Part shown: positions 24,399 to 36,823 of the stretch, piece after piece
Layout of the letters: every line of letters starts with the position of its first letter
How positions within the stretch are numbered: the stretch's first letter is position 1
Source: Pseudomonas californiensis
Lineage (GTDB): Bacteria; Pseudomonadota; Gammaproteobacteria; Pseudomonadales; Pseudomonadaceae
DNA: 64,000 nucleotides
Direction of reading: 5' to 3'
NCBI RefSeq assembly: GCF_021147775.1
Contig: NZ_JAGTPK010000004.1
Location: 124,001 to 188,000, forward strand
Translations under genes and position numbers: made by a program
The notes under the pieces: generated by a model
Databases searched by the model: none
Seen by the model: the letters and a program-made list of their open reading frames with translations, nothing else
Told to the model about the DNA's origin: nothing

Positions 24399-25151
24399 TC
24401 ATGCGCCGAAGCCGCCGTCAATGCTCAGGCTGGCGCCGGTGATGTAGCCAGCCTCCGGGCCTGCGAGGTAAGCCACGAAGCTGGCGATCTCTTCGCTTTT
24501 GCCGTAACGCGGGATAGCCATCAGGCCTTTGAGCGACTCTGCGAATTCGCTGTTCTCGGGGTTCATGTCGGTGTCGACTGGTCCTGGCTGGACATTGTTG
24601 ACCGTGATGCCCTGTGGACCCAGATCACGCGCCATGCCCTTGGTCAGACCCACCAGTGCCGATTTGCTCATGGCATAGGTTGCACCGCCAGCGAAGGGCA
24701 TACGATCGGCATTGGTGCTGCCAATGTTGATGATGCGACCGCCTTCTTCCATGTGCCGTGCGGCTTCCTGGCAGGCGATGAATACGCTGCGTACGTTGAT
24801 CGCCAGGGTTCTGTCGAAGTCTTCCATGGTGAACTCGTTCAGGGGGGCGATCGCCAGGACGCCAGCGTTATTGACCAGGATGTCCAGGCGTCCGAACGTC
24901 TGCGCAGCAGTCTGTATGGCTTGGCGCAGGGCTTTTTCATCGGCGCTGTCGGCTCGGATGGCAAGTGCGTGGCCGCCGTTGGCCTTGATGCTGTCCTGCA
25001 CGTCAAGCGCGGTGGATTCGGAACTCACATAGGTGAAGGCGACCGCTGCGCCTTCTTTGGCGAGGCGCTTGACGATGGCGGCGCCGATGCCGCGTGAGCC
25101 TCCTTGTACGAAGGCCACTTTGTCAGCAAGGTTGAGGTGTTGGGTCATCAT
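24399..25151 (-). CDS. short-chain dehydrogenase/reductase (3-oxoacyl-reductase type)
   Basis: 250 residues, classical SDR. The NAD(P)-binding GGSRGIG is at residues 17-23, NNAG at 94-97, and the catalytic Ser145, Tyr159 and Lys163 have standard spacing (YAMSK). The C-terminus ITGASLSIDGGFGA is also typical. It probably uses NADPH on a small ketone or aldehyde; the substrate is unknown. It is divergently transcribed from a LysR regulator 110 bases away, the usual arrangement of a regulator and its target. Confidence 0.92.
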   Translation of the reverse strand: MMTQHLNLADKVAFVQGGSRGIGAAIVKRLAKEGAAVAFTYVSSESTALDVQDSIKANGGHALAIRADSADEKALRQAIQTAAQTFGRLDILVNNAGVLAIAPLNEFTMEDFDRTLAINVRSVFIACQEAARHMEEGGRIINIGSTNADRMPFAGGATYAMSKSALVGLTKGMARDLGPQGITVNNVQPGPVDTDMNPENSEFAESLKGLMAIPRYGKSEEIASFVAYLAGPEAGYITGASLSIDGGFGA

Positions 25152-25220
25152 GTTCTCCAGTAGGCAGGTATCAGGTGATGCCAGTATCCAGTGGCTATTG
25201 ATCCCTGAGTAGGCTGTAAT

Positions 25221-25252
25221 CGAGATACGCTGTGTAAACCAAAAGTATCGAA
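25221..25252. promoter_or_regulatory. candidate LysR operator between SDR and lysR genes
   Basis: Interrupted dyad cgagatac-N16-gtatcgaa in the 110-base divergent intergenic region. The ATAC/GTAT half-sites are in a position where a LysR-type protein would bind and repress itself while controlling the SDR gene. Confidence 0.45.
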
Positions 25253-25261
25253 TCGTCAGCC

Positions 25262-26230
25262 ATGAACAACTTCAGCAACATCGAGTGTTTTATCCGTAGC
25301 GCTGAAGCGGGCAGCTTGGCCGAAGCCGCGCGTGGTCTGGGGCTGACGCCTGCTGCCGTTGGCAAGAGTGTCGCTAGACTTGAAGTGACGCTGGCGGTTC
25401 GGCTGTTTCAGCGTAGTACTCGCAGCCTGACATTGACCGAGGCCGGGCAGATTTTTTTGCAGGAAGTCAGTGTCAGCTTTCACACTATTCAGAATGCGCT
25501 GGCGACGATCGCATCGGCCGAGGGGCAGCCAGTCGGTACGCTCAAGGTCAGCATGGGGACAGTATTCGGTCGGCTGTATGTTTTGCCAATGCTGGGCGAG
25601 TTCCTGAAACGCTACCCGCAGATCACACCGGACTGGCATTTCGACAATCGTCAGGTGGACCTGATCGGACAGGGGTTCGATGCAGCCATCGGCGGCGGTT
25701 TCGAATTGCCCCCCGGCGTCGTGGCACGCAGGTTGGCACCGGCGCACCGTATATTGGTGGCATCGCCGGATTACATGGTGCAGCACCCGCGCATCCATGA
25801 GCCTGAAGATTTGCAGGCGCTGGCGGGCATCCTGATTCGCTCGCCGCAAACCGGTCGTATTCGATCCTGGCCATTGAGCCATCGCGATCTGGAGCCGCGC
25901 CCGTTGAGCCTGAACGTGCGCATGACCATGAGCGATTCCGAGGCCGCCTGCGCTGCGGCGCAGCAGGCTCTGGGGATTGCGCTTGTCAGCATGCCTTTCG
26001 CGTTGCCGCACCTGCATGACGGCAGCCTGGTTCGGGTCTTGCCTGACTGGTTTGTGGATGATGGCAATATTTCGCTCTACTACAGCGAGCGCAAGCTGCT
26101 GCCTGGCAAGACGCGGGCTTTCGTCGACTTTCTGATCGAGCAGTTTGCCGGGCAGGAGTTGGCTCGGCAGTTCAGTGCTTTCCAGGCGGGGCCACACCAT
26201 AATGGCCGCCTCAGGCAAAGGAGTCTCTGA
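25262..26230 (+). CDS. LysR-family transcriptional regulator
   Basis: 322 residues. The N-terminal winged helix-turn-helix contains IECFIRSAEAGSLAEAARGLGLTPAAVGKSVARLE, then RLFQRSTRSLTLTEAG, standard for the family. The remaining two-lobed substrate-binding domain includes VGTLKVSMGTVFGRLYVLPML. It belongs to the large CrgA-like branch often paired with oxidoreductases. It most likely controls the divergent SDR gene. The C-terminal 25 residues (GPHHNGRLRQRSL) are basic and unconserved-looking. Confidence 0.93.
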   Translation: MNNFSNIECFIRSAEAGSLAEAARGLGLTPAAVGKSVARLEVTLAVRLFQRSTRSLTLTEAGQIFLQEVSVSFHTIQNALATIASAEGQPVGTLKVSMGTVFGRLYVLPMLGEFLKRYPQITPDWHFDNRQVDLIGQGFDAAIGGGFELPPGVVARRLAPAHRILVASPDYMVQHPRIHEPEDLQALAGILIRSPQTGRIRSWPLSHRDLEPRPLSLNVRMTMSDSEAACAAAQQALGIALVSMPFALPHLHDGSLVRVLPDWFVDDGNISLYYSERKLLPGKTRAFVDFLIEQFAGQELARQFSAFQAGPHHNGRLRQRSL

Positions 26231-26280
26231 AGAGGCTCTGATCTCATCTGATCGGCAGAATCCGGGAGTTATTTCAAGGC

Positions 26281-26844
26281 ATGGGCATACACGGTAACAG
26301 TGCACTTATCCTGATCGACATGCAGCAGGGCATCAATCACCCGAAACTGGGTCGCCGCAATAACCCCCACGCCGAGGAGCAGATCTCGAGGCTACTAAGT
26401 GCGTGGCGAGAGACCGGTCGCCCGGTGATCCATGTCCGGCATTTTTCGACTTCGCCTTCTTCGGTGTTCTGGCCACAGCAGTCAGGTGTCGATTACCAGC
26501 CAGCTTTTTTGCCTCAGGATGACGAGCGTGAGCTGAGCAAGCACGTGCCGGATGCGTTCTGCGGGTCGTTTCTCGAGATGTGGCTGCGTGCCGACGGCAT
26601 CCGGCAGATCGTGATTGTCGGTGTGGTCACCAATAACTCTGTGGAGTCCACTGCGCGCAGTGGTGGCAATCTCGGGTTCGAGGTGATCGTTGCGCATGAT
26701 GCCTGCTTCACGTTTGATCAGCCGGACTTTTTCGGCACGCCACGCAGTGCAGAAGAGGTTCACGCCATGTCACTGGCCAATCTGCATGGGGAATATGCGA
26801 CGGTGCTTGCGACCGCTGAAATCTTGCAAAGCGCGCCGCGCTAG
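26281..26844 (+). CDS. isochorismatase-like hydrolase with Ser at the nucleophile site
   Basis: 187 residues of the isochorismatase/cysteine-hydrolase fold. Asp13 in ALILIDMQQG and Lys87 in ELSKHVP occupy the usual catalytic places. The third position, normally Cys in a TxxC context, is Ser120 in VVTNNSVESTAR. So either it is a Ser variant of the family or an isochorismatase-type enzyme without a cysteine nucleophile. It starts 50 bases after the LysR gene on the same strand and may share its transcript. The last four bases overlap the convergent DUF3142 gene. Confidence 0.8.
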   Translation: MGIHGNSALILIDMQQGINHPKLGRRNNPHAEEQISRLLSAWRETGRPVIHVRHFSTSPSSVFWPQQSGVDYQPAFLPQDDERELSKHVPDAFCGSFLEMWLRADGIRQIVIVGVVTNNSVESTARSGGNLGFEVIVAHDACFTFDQPDFFGTPRSAEEVHAMSLANLHGEYATVLATAEILQSAPR

Positions 26845-27575
26845 GGTCTTTGCAGTTCGCGATTCTGCAGAAAGACCACGTAGCCCTTGAACCATGGGTT
26901 GTCGACCAGGTAGTCGGGTGCCTGCCAGTCGCCGCCCTGAATCAGGCCGATCTTGAACGGCAGGCCCATGCGGCTCAGGCGCGGCAGGTAGGTTGCATAG
27001 TCGGGGATGCTGTGGCGTCCCTGATAGGTTTGCACCACGACCTCATCCACCACACCCTTGAGATCACTGATTGCGCTCATGTCTGCATTGCTGCTCCAGT
27101 CCATCAGGCCGGTGATGCTCAGACGGTATTCGCCCGGCATGCGCTGACGCAGGTCACGTAGAAAATTGACGTATTCGTTCAGGTATCGGGTGCGGGCGTC
27201 GAAGTCGATCTGGATGCCGACCACGTTGTTGCCTGCGGCCCGCCAGCGCTGCACCTGCCCCAACATGCGCCGGTACACCGATTCGGGCCAGCGCAGCGTG
27301 TGCGCGCGATAGACCAGCCACAGCTGGTCCTGAGGCAGACGGGTAATGGAGCGGCCTTGGGCGATGAAGTTGACCCGCTGTTGCGGGTCGCGACGCGAAT
27401 GGCTCACTTGGCCTTGCAAAACATACAGCGTTTTCGCCGTGTCGATCACTGGCTGATGATTGACGCCTGCCCACAGCCAGAACGCGTCATAGTCATCCGC
27501 GTCTACCGCTCCCCACGCAGTGCTGCAACCGAGCAGCCACAGCGCTGCCAGACAACGCCAGAAACCGCCTTGCAT
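26841..27575 (-). CDS. DUF3142 domain-containing exported protein
   Basis: 244 residues with an N-terminal signal peptide that ends near STAWG, possibly a lipoprotein since LLGCS resembles a lipobox. The rest looks like a TIM-barrel hydrolase fold: VVGIQIDFDARTRYLNEYV, YRLSITGLMDWSSNADM, VDEVVVQTYQGRHSI and LPFKIGLIQGG alternate strands and helices, with acidic residues where glycoside hydrolases have theirs. Pfam DUF3142 is uncharacterised. The ATG overlaps the stop of the upstream 727-residue gene by one base (taatg), so the pair is translationally coupled and should work together. Confidence 0.8.
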   Translation of the reverse strand: MQGGFWRCLAALWLLGCSTAWGAVDADDYDAFWLWAGVNHQPVIDTAKTLYVLQGQVSHSRRDPQQRVNFIAQGRSITRLPQDQLWLVYRAHTLRWPESVYRRMLGQVQRWRAAGNNVVGIQIDFDARTRYLNEYVNFLRDLRQRMPGEYRLSITGLMDWSSNADMSAISDLKGVVDEVVVQTYQGRHSIPDYATYLPRLSRMGLPFKIGLIQGGDWQAPDYLVDNPWFKGYVVFLQNRELQRP

Positions 27576-29758
27576 TACCAGTAATACTGCTGCGTTTTAC
27601 CCCATGAAGTGCTGGCGAAATCCTTCTTCAACTGCTTGAACCAGGCTTTGCGCACCGCAGGCTCAACCTCTTTACCGCCACAGGTGTTGTAGCCCGATGG
27701 ACCATAGCAGTTGACTGCCCGATACAGCGCGTAGGCTTTTTCGTCGCGTGGCGCCCTGGGGTTGGCGATCACCGCTTTGTAACCGTCCAGCCGCGAGAAC
27801 ACTTCTCCTGCAAACCCCGGTGCTGTGCCGCCAAGGCTGTCGGCCTGGCGTCGCTTGTCCAGCGGCATGCCGTCCAGACTGTTGGCACGAATGAACTCGC
27901 CCAGGCAGTTCAGGCTTTTGGGGTCTTTGGCGTCGTTGGCCAACGCTGCAGCGGTCTGGATAACCGTGGGGCAGGAATAGCCAGACTCGGGTTTGTCACC
28001 CTGCCACTGAAACAATTTCAGGGTCGGCCCCTGTTCGTAGGTATAGCCCAGGCTGTAGCCGAGGCGTTGCTCCGGCAGTGTCGCAGGCAAGCGTTTCAAG
28101 TCCTGGGCGAAGTCCGCGTAGCGACCGCGCATCAGGTCCTTGTATAGCAGCACGAACAGCGCCGTATTGCGTTCTGTTTCATCCAGTCCAGCCGTGGTTT
28201 GCTGACGCAGCAGGTCGGCATCGGCAACATGACCGAGCAGAATGCTGCGCACCTTGCCGGTCTTGATCGGCGAGTCTGCCGCGAATATCCGCGACACTTG
28301 CTCGTCGCGCTCGAAACTCATGGCCAGCGCCATTTCGAGTTGCTCGCGCTGCAGCGGGCGGTCGACGCGGGTCAGCATCTGCAGCCACAGGGCTTGTGCG
28401 CCCTTGAAGTCCTGGCGTGCTTGAAGCGCCAGGCCTCGCAACAGATGCTGGCTGAACGTCACATAGCCCAGATGTTCTGGCAGGTCGGTGGGCAGGTATT
28501 TCAGGGCCTGTTCGGCGTCATCCTCTACATAAAGCGCCAATGCCCCTTGCAGGTAACTGTAGAGTTCCGGTTGCTCAGCGAAGCGTGCTTGCTGAGCCTG
28601 CAGATCGGCTGCGGTGAGGCGTGGGTTTGCGGTTTCGCGCATCTGGATCAGGTCGACGATGGCCAGCATCCATGGCGCGCTGAGGTTTTGCCGATCACTG
28701 CCCAGAACTGCGCGATCCATCTCATTGACCAGCGGATTTATGTCCGGAGCGTCAGTGTCATCGGGTTTGCGTTTGAACTGCCGGGCATAATCCTCGACCA
28801 GTTGTGCGTCATCCCCTGCTAGCCAGTGGACACGCCTGAGGAGGCCAGTCGCCGATGCCGAATAATCGCCGTCCGGGTAGGTGTCGAGATAGTGTTTGAA
28901 GGCTTTTTCCACCTCTTGCAGATAGGGCTGGTCCACCTTGTCCCGCTGCAACTGGCTGTATTCGTCGAACACATCCTCGGTGGCAGCGTTCAATTTGCTA
29001 CGTGCGCTCATGTACAGGGCCGTTTGTTTGAGCCACGGCTGGGAAGTACTGGTCAACGCATTGAAGCCTGCTACTGCTTCATCAAACTGTCCGTTATAGA
29101 ACTGGGTGGCGGCTTGCAGGTAGCGCGCGAATGCCTTGCCCGTATCGGACTGGATGTCTTTGGGCTGCAGCGCTTGCAGGGCTTCGGCGTCCCAGTTGCA
29201 GGCTTCGAGCATCTGCAACCGGCTGGCTGCCAGGGCTTTGCGCTCGTTATCAGGCAGGTTCGGGCTCGCTGTTACTTGCTCGATGAACGCCTCGGCGCTG
29301 GCGTCTGAATTGCTGCGACAGCGACTGCCTTCCCCGTCCAGAAACGCGTCACCGGCAGCAGGCGTTGCGTCACGTGTCAGCCCGAGGTTTGCAAGCAGGG
29401 ATGTCAGCGGCGAAGTCGGGTTTTTTTCAGATGCCGAGCGGCCTGTGCTTTCTTCCAGTGATGCGTTTGCGGCGAAACGGTACAGTGAAAACGGCACCTG
29501 TCCATATCCCTCGTCAAGCTCGACGCCCTTTGCAGCCGGCAATTGCAGCGTGTCCACGCCGCTATCGGCCAGCAACAGTCGAAGGTTGACCTCGCTGTCA
29601 TTGCCGGGGCTCAGGAATGCCAGGTTGCTGAAGGGGTCGAGATCTTCCTTGATGAGCGTCCAGGACGGATAGCACGAGTCGTCGCCGCTGGCCTGGGCCT
29701 GATTGAAAAGGGCAGAGCCCAGCATGACCGCCATTGCAGTCAATAATCGGGTACGCAT
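27575..29758 (-). CDS. large exported helical-repeat-like protein, function unknown
   Basis: 727 residues. A signal peptide (MRTRLLTAMAVMLGSALFNQAQA) is followed by a short beta region and then a long stretch of predicted helices with TPR/SEL1-like periodicity, for example FNGQFDEAVAGFNALT-type units and LQARQDFKGAQALWLQMLTR. Cysteines occur at both ends: CYPSW after the signal, and a C-terminal group NCYGPSGYNTCGG. This would be a periplasmic or outer-membrane-associated scaffold. I do not recognise a named family. A caaggacttctc site precedes the ATG. It is coupled to the DUF3142 gene and follows the SNF2 helicase gene by 65 bases. Confidence 0.7.
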   Translation of the reverse strand: MRTRLLTAMAVMLGSALFNQAQASGDDSCYPSWTLIKEDLDPFSNLAFLSPGNDSEVNLRLLLADSGVDTLQLPAAKGVELDEGYGQVPFSLYRFAANASLEESTGRSASEKNPTSPLTSLLANLGLTRDATPAAGDAFLDGEGSRCRSNSDASAEAFIEQVTASPNLPDNERKALAASRLQMLEACNWDAEALQALQPKDIQSDTGKAFARYLQAATQFYNGQFDEAVAGFNALTSTSQPWLKQTALYMSARSKLNAATEDVFDEYSQLQRDKVDQPYLQEVEKAFKHYLDTYPDGDYSASATGLLRRVHWLAGDDAQLVEDYARQFKRKPDDTDAPDINPLVNEMDRAVLGSDRQNLSAPWMLAIVDLIQMRETANPRLTAADLQAQQARFAEQPELYSYLQGALALYVEDDAEQALKYLPTDLPEHLGYVTFSQHLLRGLALQARQDFKGAQALWLQMLTRVDRPLQREQLEMALAMSFERDEQVSRIFAADSPIKTGKVRSILLGHVADADLLRQQTTAGLDETERNTALFVLLYKDLMRGRYADFAQDLKRLPATLPEQRLGYSLGYTYEQGPTLKLFQWQGDKPESGYSCPTVIQTAAALANDAKDPKSLNCLGEFIRANSLDGMPLDKRRQADSLGGTAPGFAGEVFSRLDGYKAVIANPRAPRDEKAYALYRAVNCYGPSGYNTCGGKEVEPAVRKAWFKQLKKDFASTSWGKTQQYYW

Positions 29759-29823
29759 GAGAAGTCCTTGAGGTCGAGGGTGCGAGCGCTGCTGATGATA
29801 GCTTGCGCGCGCACCTTCGGCGG

Positions 29824-32556
29824 CTATTTTCTGGTCTTCTTCGGCGCCAGGGGCAGGGGCGCGAACAGCGCTTGCAGGTCCTCGTCGCGCAACTTCCAGT
29901 CGCCGGTGGTGCGACCGTCGAGAACTCCAGCCGCCAGCGCGGATTTTTCTCGTTGCAGACGCTGGATTTTCTCCTCGACGGTGCCGCGCGCAATCATCTT
30001 GTAGACGAACACCGGCTTGTCCTGACCGATACGATAGGCACGGTCAGTGGCCTGATTTTCAGCCGCCGGGTTCCACCAGGGGTCGTAGTGGATCACGGTG
30101 TCGGCAGCCGTCAGGTTGAGGCCGGTACCGCCTGCCTTCAGGCTGATGAGGAAGATGGGCAGCTTGCCGCTCTGGAAGTCGTGAATCGGCGTGCGCCGGT
30201 CGCGGGTCGAACCCGTCAGCAGCGCATAGGCAATACCGCGCTGTTTGAGTTCGCCCTCGATCAGCGTCAGCATCGAGGTGAACTGCGAAAACAACAGGAT
30301 CTTGCGTCCTTCGGCCAGCAGCTCTTCGAACATTTCCATCAGGCTGTTGAGCTTGCCCGATGTGCCCTGTTTGCTGTTGACGGGCATGTCATCGTTGACC
30401 AGCCGCAGGTCGCAGCACACCTGACGCAGTTTGAGCAGCGCTTCCAGAATGATGATCTGACTGCGCGCGACGCCCTTGCGGGTGATCTCGTCGCGGACTT
30501 TCTTGTCCATCGCCAGGCGCACGGTTTCGTAAACGTCACGTTGCGCGTCGTTGAGGTCCACCCAGTGAATGATTTCTGTCTTGGGTGGCAGCTCGGTGGC
30601 GACCTGCTCCTTGGTGCGACGCAGCAGGAACGGCTTGATGCGAGCATTGAGGTGTTGCAGGCGATCCTGGTTGCCATGCTTCTCGATGGCGGTGCGGTAG
30701 TTGCTGTTGAACTCCTTGCTGTTACCCAGCCAGCCGGGCATCAGGAAGTGAAACAGCGACCACAGCTCGCCGAGATGGTTTTCAAGCGGCGTACCGCTCA
30801 GGCACAAGCGTTGTCGGGCAGTGAGTTCACGGGCGGCCTGTGCGGCTTTGCTGTTGGGGTTTTTGATGTATTGCGCTTCGTCGAGAATCAGCACATGCAA
30901 TGGTTGTTTCTGGAGCAGTTCAAGGTCGCGCGGCAGCAGTGCGTAGGTGGTCAGGATCAGGTCGTAGTCCTGGAGATTGTTCGCGTCCTGATGACGATTG
31001 GCGCCATACAAGGCCAGCACCTTGAGCTCGGGCGTGAAGTGCTCCGCCTCGTCCAGCCAGTTGGGGATCAGGCTGGTGGGCATGACGGCCAGCGCTGGAC
31101 GATCAAGGCGTCCGGCCTGTTTTTCCATCAACAGGTGAGCCAGGGTCTGCAGGGTCTTGCCCAGACCCATGTCGTCAGCCAGCACGCCGCCGACTTCCAG
31201 TTCTCGCAATGATTGCATCCAGCTGAGGCCTTCGAGCTGGTACGGGCGCAATGTGGCGTTCAGGCCCTCCGGCACGTTGATCGGCGCGTCCTTGATGTTG
31301 ACCAGGCGCTCGGCAAAATGCCGCAACCGGTCGCCGCCTTGCCAGGTCAGAGGAAGGTCTTCGAGCTGTGTCAGGCGAGCGGCGTCGGCCTTGCTCATGC
31401 GCAGCGCATTATTGCCGTCCTGGCGCCAGTAGAAGTCGCCAAGTGTTGCCAGTACCGGCTTGAGCCGACCATAGGGCAGGGCAATCTGCACCGGCGCGCC
31501 GCCGCTCACCGTAAAGTGATTGAGCTGCACCAGCAATTGTTCTTCGTCGCCCCGTTTGGCAACAGCTGAGGGGTTCATCAGCTCAGGATGGGTGCGAATC
31601 AGGTTGATCAGAATTGGCAGCAGGCTGAGCCGTTCGCCGTTGACGATGATGCCCAGCTCCAGATCGAACCAGTCGCGCTCGGTCTCTTCGTCGATGACGG
31701 CGTACCAGTCATCCACTGGCGTGACGTCGAAGCCGAACTCGTCCTGAATCTCGATCTCCCAGCCTTGCTCGCGCAGGCGCGGCAGGTCGTCGAGTACAAA
31801 ATGCAGCCAGGCCTTGTCGTTGGGCAGTTCATACATGTCGCCCGCACTGTCGGGCAGGGCCTTGCTCTGCCGCGTCGCTACCTTGAAACCCAGGTCGGCG
31901 AGCTGCTGGCGAAGCTGGCGCTCCTGCTCGCCCTGACGGCGGATGCGCAGGGTTTCAGTTTCGGTGTGCTCGATGATGTCGCTTTTCTGGTTGACCAGAT
32001 CACTGCCCAGCGAACTCACCAGAATGCTGACATTGGTGGTGCCTACGGCGTAATGCTTGCCATACGCAAATGCCAGTGCGGCGCGGTGCTGAATGTGGCG
32101 CTGCATGCGGCCGTTGCGCGGCTCGTAAGCGCTGAATTCTATGCTGGCCAGAATCAGCCGCGGCTTGGGCTGAAGGTTGTCGATCAGGCGCTCAGGCAGT
32201 CTCGGCTTTTGTTCGATCTCGCGATGTTGTGCGCCAAGAGCAGCCTGCAACAACGATTTGTTTTGCGGGTCCTGCAGGAAATACAGCGCCGCCACACAGT
32301 GCTTGCAGTCGTTGCGAACCGGGCAGGTGCATTTGCAGGTCAGGTAATTCTGATAACGATCCGGGTCTTTGAACAGCAGGGTCTGTGTATAGATTTCCAG
32401 GCTGGAGCCGCGGCAGGCGGTACGGATGATCTGCGGGCTGGAGTCTTCCAGCACAATACGTTTCTGCCGGGCATAGTCGAGCCCTCGCTCAAGCGTTCGA
32501 TCGTTGAATAAGTCTGTCCAGGCCGAAGCGAGGACTTTTTCGAGAATGGACGACAA
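29824..32556 (-). CDS. SNF2-family helicase with SWIM zinc finger
   Basis: 910 residues. The N-terminal SWIM zinc motif (Cys76, Cys78, Cys84, His86 in CTCPVRNDCKHC) is followed by a long bacterial SNF2-associated region and a two-lobe helicase core. Visible motifs are GLGKT (Walker A), LDEAQ (Walker B), SGTPLENHLGELWSL (III), LLFSQFTSML (IV), and GGTGLNLTAADTVIHYDPWWNP with ATDRAYRIGQ (V/VI). It is a DNA translocase and probably remodels DNA-protein complexes; the target is unknown. Translation seems to begin at TTG 32556 with a poor ribosome site, so the true start is uncertain. The next two genes on this strand follow closely. Confidence 0.9.
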   Translation of the reverse strand: MSSILEKVLASAWTDLFNDRTLERGLDYARQKRIVLEDSSPQIIRTACRGSSLEIYTQTLLFKDPDRYQNYLTCKCTCPVRNDCKHCVAALYFLQDPQNKSLLQAALGAQHREIEQKPRLPERLIDNLQPKPRLILASIEFSAYEPRNGRMQRHIQHRAALAFAYGKHYAVGTTNVSILVSSLGSDLVNQKSDIIEHTETETLRIRRQGEQERQLRQQLADLGFKVATRQSKALPDSAGDMYELPNDKAWLHFVLDDLPRLREQGWEIEIQDEFGFDVTPVDDWYAVIDEETERDWFDLELGIIVNGERLSLLPILINLIRTHPELMNPSAVAKRGDEEQLLVQLNHFTVSGGAPVQIALPYGRLKPVLATLGDFYWRQDGNNALRMSKADAARLTQLEDLPLTWQGGDRLRHFAERLVNIKDAPINVPEGLNATLRPYQLEGLSWMQSLRELEVGGVLADDMGLGKTLQTLAHLLMEKQAGRLDRPALAVMPTSLIPNWLDEAEHFTPELKVLALYGANRHQDANNLQDYDLILTTYALLPRDLELLQKQPLHVLILDEAQYIKNPNSKAAQAARELTARQRLCLSGTPLENHLGELWSLFHFLMPGWLGNSKEFNSNYRTAIEKHGNQDRLQHLNARIKPFLLRRTKEQVATELPPKTEIIHWVDLNDAQRDVYETVRLAMDKKVRDEITRKGVARSQIIILEALLKLRQVCCDLRLVNDDMPVNSKQGTSGKLNSLMEMFEELLAEGRKILLFSQFTSMLTLIEGELKQRGIAYALLTGSTRDRRTPIHDFQSGKLPIFLISLKAGGTGLNLTAADTVIHYDPWWNPAAENQATDRAYRIGQDKPVFVYKMIARGTVEEKIQRLQREKSALAAGVLDGRTTGDWKLRDEDLQALFAPLPLAPKKTRK

Positions 32557-32630
32557 GTTTTAAAAAGCCCTACGCCGCAGCGATGCTCAAAAGAAAGGGA
32601 GCGCCGCAGCGCCCCTTGAATACATACCTA

Positions 32631-33155
32631 TCAGAGTGGGGAAACTTTGATCAGCAGCGCCAGATTGCCGTTGTCCAGGTAAGTCAGCTCACCGTTCTTG
32701 ACCCGGGCGTTCTGCTTCAAGCGTTCGCTGCTCACCACCACGCCGTGCGCGTCCAGTTGATTGACCCAGAACTGCGCATCAATGTCAGTAAAGCGCCCCA
32801 GAGCCAGGCTGATCGTGCCCTCGACAGGGAAGTGCCCCAGTTGCTCCTGACCTTTGGTAACTGCCATCCTGCTCGGCTCGGCGCCAAGGGTCTGCTGCCA
32901 GGCGCGCTGCATAAGCACCTCGTAGCTGCCGCTGCCTTGCAGTTTACCGGCCAGATCATTCAGCGCAGGACTGCGTTCGTTCTCCGGGCCAATCCGTTGG
33001 GCGCCCGCGTCCCAGTCTTCAGGTGCCAACTGGCGGGTTGCAGCCGGCTCGCCGCTCTGACGAAACAGAATCATCTCGACCTGATAGGCACCGTCTGCAA
33101 ACGCGGCCGGGGCGACCAGCGTAAGCATCAGGAACAATGAACGAAACAGACGCAT
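32631..33155 (-). CDS. CsiV-like periplasmic protein
   Basis: 174 residues with a signal peptide (MRLFRSLFLMLTLVAPAAFA). The start of the mature part, DGAYQVEMILFRQSGEPA, and the later FPVEGTISLALGRFTDIDAQFWV are typical of the CsiV/PA3003-type family. CsiV in Vibrio binds peptidoglycan and supports survival on D-amino acids; transfer of that function is inference. The ATG at 33155 has an ideal aagga site 7 bases upstream. The ribosome site sits on the mfd stop, so translation is coupled to mfd. Confidence 0.75.
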   Translation of the reverse strand: MRLFRSLFLMLTLVAPAAFADGAYQVEMILFRQSGEPAATRQLAPEDWDAGAQRIGPENERSPALNDLAGKLQGSGSYEVLMQRAWQQTLGAEPSRMAVTKGQEQLGHFPVEGTISLALGRFTDIDAQFWVNQLDAHGVVVSSERLKQNARVKNGELTYLDNGNLALLIKVSPL

Positions 33156-33166
33156 GCATGAATCCT

Positions 33167-36619
<3,453 letters not shown>

Positions 36620-36823
36620 GGAAGGTCAGGCTCCAGGCGTTGCGACAGGGGCCGCGATTGTAGCGGGGGAAGGTGGTGGCTGTCAGTTTTCGAATGTTTT
36701 GCCCCGTGTTTTCGGGCGAAAATTATGTAGTGCGCAATGTTCTGACAGTCGCGCATTGCTCATAAACACTGGCGAAGTCATAATGTAGCCCCTTTTTTCA
36801 GCCCCTACATGTGGAAGGTTCCC

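Noticed and set aside
24399..25097. Long plus-strand frame opposite the SDR gene
   Set aside because: It is the antisense shadow of a complete SDR gene with all catalytic motifs on the other strand.
29803..31212. Long plus-strand frame opposite the SNF2 helicase
   Set aside because: Shadow frame caused by codon bias; the minus strand carries every helicase motif.
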